Source: AB-137-C09 sp964458185
Lineage (GTDB): Bacteria > Pseudomonadota > Zetaproteobacteria > Mariprofundales > Mariprofundaceae
Direction: 5' to 3'
Length of the DNA: 13,221 bases
Assembly: GCA_964458185.1 (NCBI GenBank)
Contig: CAYWFG010000036.1
Coordinates: 1-13,221, forward strand
Part shown: positions 7,289 to 13,221 of the stretch, piece by piece
Layout of the letters: the number at the start of each line of letters is the position of its first letter
How positions within the stretch are numbered: position 1 is the first letter of the stretch
Made by a program: the position numbers and the translations under genes
Notes under the pieces: model-generated
What the model saw: only the letters and a program-made list of their open reading frames with translations
Told to the model about the DNA's origin: nothing
Databases searched by the model: none

Positions 7289-10200
7289 AAATATATACCA
7301 ATGGGCAAAAACAGGCGCTGTTATTTTTTGTGGCGTGTTGCTTATTTTGGGTTCTGGTGGTGGTGGTAATGGTGGCACATCTCCAGCGCCTGCGCCTCAA
7401 GTAACACCCTCTCTGCCTACCGTAGCCACGGGTGTGGTTGGTAGCACGGGTGGAACGGTAAGTTATGCTGCTACTTCTTTGTACGTAGGCAATAGCATTA
7501 GCATTCCAGCAGGGGCATTGGGCGTGAATACAACAATTACGTTGACCGTTTCGCAGGGCATTCATGCCAATCAAGTGGGTGTTGCCTTCGCTATCACGCC
7601 TCATGGAACCACTTTCAACACCCCTGTTACAGTCACGCTAACATTTAACCCTGCTGCCCTCCCTGCTGGAACGCTCTCTTCTCAAATCAAGCTAATAAAA
7701 CAGACCGTTGCAGGCATCCAAAGTACAGCCAGCAACATTATTGTTGATTTAATTAATGGCACAATTAGCGGAACTTTCACCAGCCTATCAAATTTTGCAG
7801 TGATTGTATTACCCAATAATGCCCCCGTTGCCAATGCAGGCATCAATCAAAATGTAGCCACTGGCAGCACTGTTCAACTTAACGGCAGCGGATCGACCGA
7901 TGCCAATGGTAATCCACTCACTTATCTTTGGGCTATCAATACCATGCCCGCTGGCAGCGCAGCCGTATTGTCCGACCCTTATGCCATCGCGCCTACCTTT
8001 GTTGCCGATCAGTATGGAAGTTATGGTGTTCAATTGATCGTCAACGATGGCATGGTGGATAGTACTCCTGCCACCATCACCATTACCGTACCCCAGCCAG
8101 CAGCACCTACTAATACTGCTCCTGTTGCCAATGCAGGAGCCAGTCGTACGGTTATTTATGGCAGCACTGTTCAATTAAGCGGCAGCGCATCGACCGATGC
8201 CGATGGCAATCCGCTCAGCTACCGTTGGACGCTGACTTCACGCCCCGCAGGTAGTATTGCCACCCTCTCTGATCCCTATGCCGTCGCGCCCATTTTTGCC
8301 GCAGACAGAGTAGGCGGCTTCACCGTGCAGTTGATCGTCAACGACGGCATGGTGGATAGTACTCCTGCCACCATCACCATTACCGTACCCCAGCCAGCAG
8401 CACCGACCATCACATCGGTGAATCGAACCACTGCATCCATCGGCAATCTGGTTACCATCACGGGTAGCAACTTTCTCTCGCCTGCGGGTGAGCTACCGCA
8501 GACCACATTGAGCAAAAGAGGGGGTGGTACGATCAATGCCCCCATTGCCAGCGCAACTGCTGGAACCGTGCAGTTTACTGTTCCCACTGATGCTGCGAGC
8601 GGCAACATCACAGTCACGCAGCTTGGTCAGCGTGCTGTGTCTGCCACTGTATTGACCATCACTGCCTCCAACAGCTTTACGCTTACGGCTGGCCCCGCCG
8701 TTCTCCATCTGTTGCCTGCCAACAGCAATAAACCGCTATTTGATTACTCTTCAGTCATCAACGCTTCGTTGCAGAGCAACAACGGTTTTACCCAATTAGC
8801 TGGGTTGACGGTGCGCGGTTTGCCTGCTGGAGTGACGGCTAGCTTTGACCCTCAACAGATCACCGCAGGTCAATCGGCACGGATTGTACTCAACGCCCCC
8901 TTCAATCAGACTACCTCATTCTCTACGTTGATTATTGATGCCTATGCCACCATTGAAGGCATCAACGTCGCCCAGTCCGCTACCGTTGATCTCTATGTGG
9001 ATGCAGTCACCACCTCCTTTATCGGCAAAACGGTGGTGGATGATACCTTGGAAACCCCCATTGCTGGCGTAACGGTCTCGATGCTGGGGCAAGATGGTTA
9101 TGGCAATGCCAACACCTGTAGTGGTACGGCGGTTTCTGATGCTGGCGGCAACTTTGCGTTGACCAATTTACCTGCGGCTTGTGCGGGGACACAATTGGTG
9201 CATTACAATGGAGACACAGCTACTGCACCCGCCTCTCAATTTGCAAGTGTGGATTTGCGTTATGTGCTGATTGCCAATGAAGTGGCTGCCTCCCCTGTGC
9301 TGGTACATTTGCCCGTAATGAGTGGAGGGGAAGTTATATCTATCAAGCAAAATTCGCCAACCGATCAGGTTTTCAGCTTCAACAGTGAACCTTACTTGGA
9401 GTTGAGGGTCTATGCTGGCACGATTTTAACGCTACCGAATGGATCAAAGCCCGATCCATTTCCCATAACGATGTTGCGGGTGGCAGTAGATCGCCTGCCC
9501 GGTCAAGGCCCTGTAGGTATGCCCCTTGCGATTGTCCCCAGTGTTGTTGCTTTCCAGCCTGCAAATACCCACTCAAGTTTACCTATCGCAGTGAGCTATG
9601 CAAATGAGTTAAACACCCCTGCCTTAACCACAAATATCAGCCTAATAGGTCTTGACCCAACCTTGGGGCATATGCGTCAATATGGTACGGGAACTGTTTC
9701 TGCCGATGGCACACAAATCATTCCAGATATTATTCCTGCTGGCGACCCTTATGCCAATGGTGTTCGACGTTATGGTTTGTTGAACTTGGATTGGAATGGT
9801 GGTGGTGTGCCAGCGGTAACTAGAGATGGAGGAAACCCAGAGAACCTTTCTCCTGGTGACAATGGAGATGATCCCAATGACAAGAAAAAAGAAAAGAAAA
9901 AATTGAAGGATGGAGACCCTAAGCCTCCAAAAACATGTCAGCCTATAGATTACTCTTCTGGCATCGAAAACATATCTTCTGTCGATATGCGCCTAAGCAG
10001 TAACCGTGGCTCAATTTTGTTCACTCGGACTTATCGTTCTATGTCTAGTAATCTCGGCCCTTTTGGCTTAGGCACACGTCATAATTATGATTATCGTTTA
10101 AATAGTTCAAATATCGTAAGTACACAGGTTATTAATTTGATTCGCCCCAATGGCAGTGTGATTCCTTTTATCCCCGATGGAAATGGCAATTGGATCAATC

Positions 10201-13200
10201 AAACGACACCCAAAATGATGGGAGATCGTTTAACCCGTGTTGGCACTGGTCGAATGGCGTTGCATCGGCGGGATGGTCGGGTGTTTATGTTCCGAACCAA
10301 CCTGATTAATGGTAGCTCTTTGCTGGAATCAATCACCGATCAAAACGGCATCGTTAAAATTTCGCGCAACATTGCTAGACCACTGCAAATCACCGAAATT
10401 ATTGATCCAGTCGGCAGAAAACTCACCCTCGCCTACGATGGAGCCAATCGGATCACCAGCATCACTGATCCTATGAATCGAACGGTGCGCTATACCTACA
10501 ATCAGTTTGGTACGCTTGCCTCGGTGACAGACCCTGCTGGAAACACCACGAATTACACCTATGTCTCAAAGCAAGTAAGCAATGTTTCACTTCGTGGCGG
10601 TGCTGTTTCCGTCACTGTGGTAACGCATATTCAACTAACCAAGGTGACCAATGCCAAAGGGGTTGTTGTTGTTATCAACACCTATGATGCCAATGGTCGC
10701 GTTACGATGCAAAAATATGCCAATGGTGGCGTGCGCAAGATGGCGTATTCGTTGCTCAGCCCCAGCAACGGAAGAAGTCCTGTTATAAAAACAACCGTAA
10801 CCGACCCGATGGGTAGAGTCACGACCTACCGCTTTAATTCACAAGGCTATCTTTCTGATGTAACCAATCCATTGCGGCAGACAATAAGCTATGAACGCGA
10901 AACTGGTAAAAATCGCCTGTTACGGGTTAAGAATTATGTCGGCAATATATTCATGCGTCAGAGCTATGATGCCTATGGTAATATCTCTACCCGTAGTGAT
11001 CTATTGGGAAATAGGGTGAGCTATGGCTACAACGCAAACTTGAACAAGCCCATCACTGTTAGCGACCCATTGGGTAATAAAACCCAGTTTACTTATGATG
11101 TTTATGGTCATATCACATCGGCTACTGATGCCAATGGAAACCGCAGTCAAATTGCATACGATCAATTCGGTCAAGCAGTGGCGGCAACCGATGCCTACAG
11201 CCAACAGAGCAAAATGGAATATGATGGTGGCGGCAATTTGATTGCCTTAATTGATGCGGCGAGCAACCGCAGTTCATTGCGCTACGATGCCATTTCTCGC
11301 ATGGTTGAGAGTCGCAATGCCCTTGGGCAGGTGAGCAGTAAAACCTATGATCTGCTTAATCGCATCACCACAGTAACGAATGCCAAAGGCAATACCACCA
11401 GCTTCACCTACGATGCATTGGGTAATCTACTCACCGTTGCCGATGCCAAAGGCAACACCACAAGCTTTGCCTACGACAACATGAATCGTCTAATGTCACG
11501 AACAGATCCATCGGGGCTTTCTGATGCGCAAAGTTATGATCTTGTCGGTAATTTAATCAGCTTCACCGACCGTCGCAGACAAACAACCACCTTTGCGTAT
11601 GATGATCTCAACCGACTTACCCAAACCACCTACGCCGATGGTAGCACGGTGCAGTACCGTTACGATGCCTTAAGCCGATTGGTTGAGGTGATTGATTCGA
11701 TCAGTGGCTCTACGGTGTATGGTTACAGCGCGATCAATCAACTCATTCAAAGCATCAGCCCTACTGGCACAATCAACTACCAATATGATGCCGCTGGTCG
11801 CTTGACAAGGCGGCAGGTGGTGGGTCAATCGCCTGTGGATTATGCTTATGATGCGGTGGGTAATCTGCTTTCTGCCACCATGCCAGAGGCGGCGGCTGGC
11901 TTTGGCTACAATGCGCTCAATCAGCTTGTTCGGCAGACGCGCAGCAATGGAGTCACCACCCGTTACAGCTATGATATTGTGGGCAATCTAACCAATATCA
12001 CCCATAAAGATCCGTATGGCACGGTGATTGATGCCATTGATTACACGCTGGATGCCATCGGCAACCGTGTGAACCGAGGCAACACCCAGCCGCAACCGCT
12101 GCAAACGCAAGCGGTGGTGAATAGCATTGACCCAATCAATAATCGCTTGATGCAGCATGGGCAGAGCAGCTTTACTTACGATGCCAATGGTAATCGTTTG
12201 ACTGAAGCGGGTGCAAATGGGACGACCCATTACTTGTGGGATGCGCGTAATCGCCTGCATCAAATCACCAGCGCTGATGGTACGGCTATTGTGTTTAGTT
12301 GGGATTTTTCTGGCAATATGATTGGTAAGCAGGCGTTGGATGCTGCTGGGGTGGAGATTAGCAGAGAAACTTATCTGGTGGATATGTTTCGCAATGTGGT
12401 GCAACAGACCAGTAGCCGAACGGGGTCGCTTTCTATTCTTACCTTGCCAGGGATAGACACCCATTTGGCAGCAATTCAATCGACAGGACGGGTAACTTAT
12501 GGCTTGCAAGATGGCTTGAACAGTACCGTAGCAACCAGTGATGCTGCTGGGGTAACGACGGCGCGATTTGCTTATGAGCCGTTTGGGGCGACTACGGCGG
12601 GTGGGGATTTTCCGTTTCAGTTTACGGGCAGAACACCTGTAACGGGGTCGTTGTATTATTATCGAGCAAGGTTTTATGATACAGGAACGGGGCAGTTTAT
12701 TAGTGAGGATCCGATTGGGTTTGGTGGAGGGGATGTTAATCTTTATCGGTATGTGGGGAATGGGGGGACTGGCCAGATTGATCCTACTGGATTAGCTAAT
12801 CGAGTGAAGTTTCTTACATGGGCAGGAAGTGCGTTCCAATCAGGGTGGAATATTGGTGCTGGAGTCACCCAATATACTGAGGCATTTGCGTATTATGCAA
12901 TTGGTTCTAAGCAAAAATCTACGATTCATTCATTGCGAGGAGCTCTCAAGTTTAAAGGTGCATGGGGAGCTTATAAAAGATCAAGGAAGTTGCTAGACGA
13001 AGCCTTGAATGAATGCTCTGATAAGGAGTCATTTAAAAATCTTTATGGATTGCTGCCTTTTGGAGAAAACTTTGACGACATCAGTGAACCAACTCCAGTG
13101 CAGTGGATGATTGACAACTATAATAAAGTCAAAGCTTCCGAATGGGTCGAGGCAGTGGGTCAATTATTTGGCTCTTTTGAGAAACAAGTGGGTAGCTGTT

Positions 13201-13202
13201 AG
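7281..13202 (+). CDS. Exported giant RHS/YD-repeat protein with Ig-like modules and unknown C-terminal tail
   Basis: The 1973-residue protein starts with a Sec-type signal (basic start, hydrophobic about 11-24), then SGGGG (25-29) where a lipobox CGGGG would be expected. Next are a ZU5-like domain (about 51-177), two near-duplicate PKD-type beta sandwiches (about 181-270 and 280-369), an IPT/TIG-like domain (375-460), another Ig-like region (464-575) and a carboxypeptidase-regulatory-like domain (580-650). An unassigned region (675-840) leads to a charged linker with KKKEKKK (859-884). A DUF6531-like entry (885-955) opens a YD-repeat cage (about 1000-1760). The RHS core (about 1761-1838) contains PFGATTAGG, YYYRARFYD, SEDPIGFGGG and ends IDPTGL. 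In related RHS and TcC proteins, aspartates in this core cut after the GL and leave the tail inside the cage. The 135-residue tail is unrecognised. No PAAR or VgrG part is seen, so Sec export with surface display is inferred. The gene is co-translated with the VanZ-like gene. The reading frame is intact. Confidence 0.9.
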   Translation: MHKNIYQWAKTGAVIFCGVLLILGSGGGGNGGTSPAPAPQVTPSLPTVATGVVGSTGGTVSYAATSLYVGNSISIPAGALGVNTTITLTVSQGIHANQVGVAFAITPHGTTFNTPVTVTLTFNPAALPAGTLSSQIKLIKQTVAGIQSTASNIIVDLINGTISGTFTSLSNFAVIVLPNNAPVANAGINQNVATGSTVQLNGSGSTDANGNPLTYLWAINTMPAGSAAVLSDPYAIAPTFVADQYGSYGVQLIVNDGMVDSTPATITITVPQPAAPTNTAPVANAGASRTVIYGSTVQLSGSASTDADGNPLSYRWTLTSRPAGSIATLSDPYAVAPIFAADRVGGFTVQLIVNDGMVDSTPATITITVPQPAAPTITSVNRTTASIGNLVTITGSNFLSPAGELPQTTLSKRGGGTINAPIASATAGTVQFTVPTDAASGNITVTQLGQRAVSATVLTITASNSFTLTAGPAVLHLLPANSNKPLFDYSSVINASLQSNNGFTQLAGLTVRGLPAGVTASFDPQQITAGQSARIVLNAPFNQTTSFSTLIIDAYATIEGINVAQSATVDLYVDAVTTSFIGKTVVDDTLETPIAGVTVSMLGQDGYGNANTCSGTAVSDAGGNFALTNLPAACAGTQLVHYNGDTATAPASQFASVDLRYVLIANEVAASPVLVHLPVMSGGEVISIKQNSPTDQVFSFNSEPYLELRVYAGTILTLPNGSKPDPFPITMLRVAVDRLPGQGPVGMPLAIVPSVVAFQPANTHSSLPIAVSYANELNTPALTTNISLIGLDPTLGHMRQYGTGTVSADGTQIIPDIIPAGDPYANGVRRYGLLNLDWNGGGVPAVTRDGGNPENLSPGDNGDDPNDKKKEKKKLKDGDPKPPKTCQPIDYSSGIENISSVDMRLSSNRGSILFTRTYRSMSSNLGPFGLGTRHNYDYRLNSSNIVSTQVINLIRPNGSVIPFIPDGNGNWINQTTPKMMGDRLTRVGTGRMALHRRDGRVFMFRTNLINGSSLLESITDQNGIVKISRNIARPLQITEIIDPVGRKLTLAYDGANRITSITDPMNRTVRYTYNQFGTLASVTDPAGNTTNYTYVSKQVSNVSLRGGAVSVTVVTHIQLTKVTNAKGVVVVINTYDANGRVTMQKYANGGVRKMAYSLLSPSNGRSPVIKTTVTDPMGRVTTYRFNSQGYLSDVTNPLRQTISYERETGKNRLLRVKNYVGNIFMRQSYDAYGNISTRSDLLGNRVSYGYNANLNKPITVSDPLGNKTQFTYDVYGHITSATDANGNRSQIAYDQFGQAVAATDAYSQQSKMEYDGGGNLIALIDAASNRSSLRYDAISRMVESRNALGQVSSKTYDLLNRITTVTNAKGNTTSFTYDALGNLLTVADAKGNTTSFAYDNMNRLMSRTDPSGLSDAQSYDLVGNLISFTDRRRQTTTFAYDDLNRLTQTTYADGSTVQYRYDALSRLVEVIDSISGSTVYGYSAINQLIQSISPTGTINYQYDAAGRLTRRQVVGQSPVDYAYDAVGNLLSATMPEAAAGFGYNALNQLVRQTRSNGVTTRYSYDIVGNLTNITHKDPYGTVIDAIDYTLDAIGNRVNRGNTQPQPLQTQAVVNSIDPINNRLMQHGQSSFTYDANGNRLTEAGANGTTHYLWDARNRLHQITSADGTAIVFSWDFSGNMIGKQALDAAGVEISRETYLVDMFRNVVQQTSSRTGSLSILTLPGIDTHLAAIQSTGRVTYGLQDGLNSTVATSDAAGVTTARFAYEPFGATTAGGDFPFQFTGRTPVTGSLYYYRARFYDTGTGQFISEDPIGFGGGDVNLYRYVGNGGTGQIDPTGLANRVKFLTWAGSAFQSGWNIGAGVTQYTEAFAYYAIGSKQKSTIHSLRGALKFKGAWGAYKRSRKLLDEALNECSDKESFKNLYGLLPFGENFDDISEPTPVQWMIDNYNKVKASEWVEAVGQLFGSFEKQVGSC
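7821..8404 (+). repeat. Tandem duplicate PKD-type modules (297-bp period)
   Basis: Two copies of a 99-codon unit lie in tandem, at 7821-8107 and 8118-8404. Both begin with a PVANAG motif and end with TPATITITVPQPAAP. The last 74 bases of each (8034-8107 and 8331-8404) differ at a single position, and 59 of those bases are identical without break. The middle parts are clearly more diverged. The pattern suggests recent duplication or gene conversion of the distal part of the module. Confidence 0.9.
9855..9932 (+). other. Lysine-rich linker between ectodomains and RHS cage
   Basis: Residues 859-884 of the rhs product form an unstructured, highly charged stretch containing DDPNDKKKEKKK and DPKPPK. 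It lies exactly between the beta-sandwich modules and the first RHS-associated domain. At DNA level it holds two runs of six A (9885-9890 and 9897-9902). Roles as a flexible hinge or protease-sensitive site are inferences. Confidence 0.7.
10430..12560 (+). repeat. YD (RHS) repeat region
   Basis: This coding stretch holds many degenerate repeats of about 21 codons with the core pattern YD..G....(T/S)D..GN.T. The clearest neighbouring pair is NAKGNTTSFTYDALGNLL followed by DAKGNTTSFAYDNMNRLM, starting near 11379 and 11442 with a 63-base period. In structurally known RHS and TcC proteins such repeats build a hollow beta-cage that encloses the C-terminal payload. Confidence 0.9.
12795..13199 (+). 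other. Variable C-terminal tail after the RHS core (candidate toxin domain)
   Basis: The 135 residues after IDPTGL share nothing with the preceding repeats. They open with ANRVKFLTWAGSAFQSGWNI, rich in small and aromatic residues. A basic, probably helical segment follows (KFKGAWGAYKRSRKLLDEAL) and then an acidic segment with ENFDDISEP. The tail ends at VGSC. I see no recognisable nuclease, deaminase, peptidase or ADP-ribosyltransferase motif. GC counted by hand is 148 of 360 bases (41%) over 12841-13200, against 59 of 120 (49%) at 11401-11520. Such a drop is typical of exchanged RHS tips. Only 19 bases remain to the window edge, so an immunity gene cannot be judged. Confidence 0.65.
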
Positions 13203-13221
13203 GGTGTTGACATTCATTTCA

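Noticed and set aside
11988..12509. 173-codon open frame on the minus strand opposite the YD-repeat region
   Set aside because: It lies wholly inside the intact rhs gene, has no family likeness, and its composition is explained by the repeat codons on the other strand.
10430..12560. Regular short repeats as a CRISPR-like array
   Set aside because: The repeats are degenerate at DNA level, in frame, and translate to YD motifs; they are protein repeats.
12727..12770. G-rich tracts in the RHS core as a G-quadruplex element
   Set aside because: Loop lengths are long and uneven, and the tracts are explained by the glycine codons of GGGD and GNGG.

Overview
The window looks like a chromosomal segment of a Gram-negative proteobacterium, most likely a gammaproteobacterium. 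The reasons are a penicillin-binding protein 1C with the enterobacterial-type layout, an acetyl-CoA synthetase close to the E. coli/Salmonella enzyme, a tRNA-Arg(ACG) with encoded CCA, and a Sec-exported giant RHS protein. The genus cannot be fixed from the sequence. No transposase, integrase, CRISPR array or rRNA is visible.

Left part (1-2323). A tRNA-Arg gene on the minus strand has its own GC-rich-discriminator promoter and a strong intrinsic terminator. Divergent from it is a complete acetyl-CoA synthetase gene (356-2323, +) with a good sigma70-like promoter and a purine-rich ribosome binding site.

Middle part (2358-6478, minus strand). Two overlapping genes form a probable operon that converges on acs. 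The first is a 600-residue AAA-ATPase-like/PD-(D/E)XK nuclease-like protein of unknown role. The second is penicillin-binding protein 1C (pbpC), which starts with GTG inside the end of the first gene. The usual partner of pbpC, the alpha-2-macroglobulin-like gene (yfhM), is not here.

Right part (6479-13221). After a 360-base AT-rich divergent intergenic stretch comes a two-gene plus-strand unit: a small VanZ-like membrane protein (6839-7288) and, overlapping it by 8 bases, a 1973-residue exported RHS/YD-repeat protein (7281-13202). This protein carries a signal peptide, a series of beta-sandwich modules (ZU5-like, two near-duplicate PKD-type repeats, IPT/TIG, carboxypeptidase-regulatory-like), a lysine-rich linker, a long YD-repeat cage, the RHS core ending in DPTGL, and a 135-residue AT-richer tail I do not recognise. 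The layout fits a polymorphic-toxin-like or surface-display protein that leaves by the Sec route rather than a PAAR/VgrG-linked T6SS effector. Any immunity gene would lie just beyond the right edge.

The most unusual points are the unknown RHS tail, the serine sitting where a lipobox cysteine would be expected, the VanZ-like/RHS gene coupling, and the overlapping ATPase-nuclease/pbpC pair.
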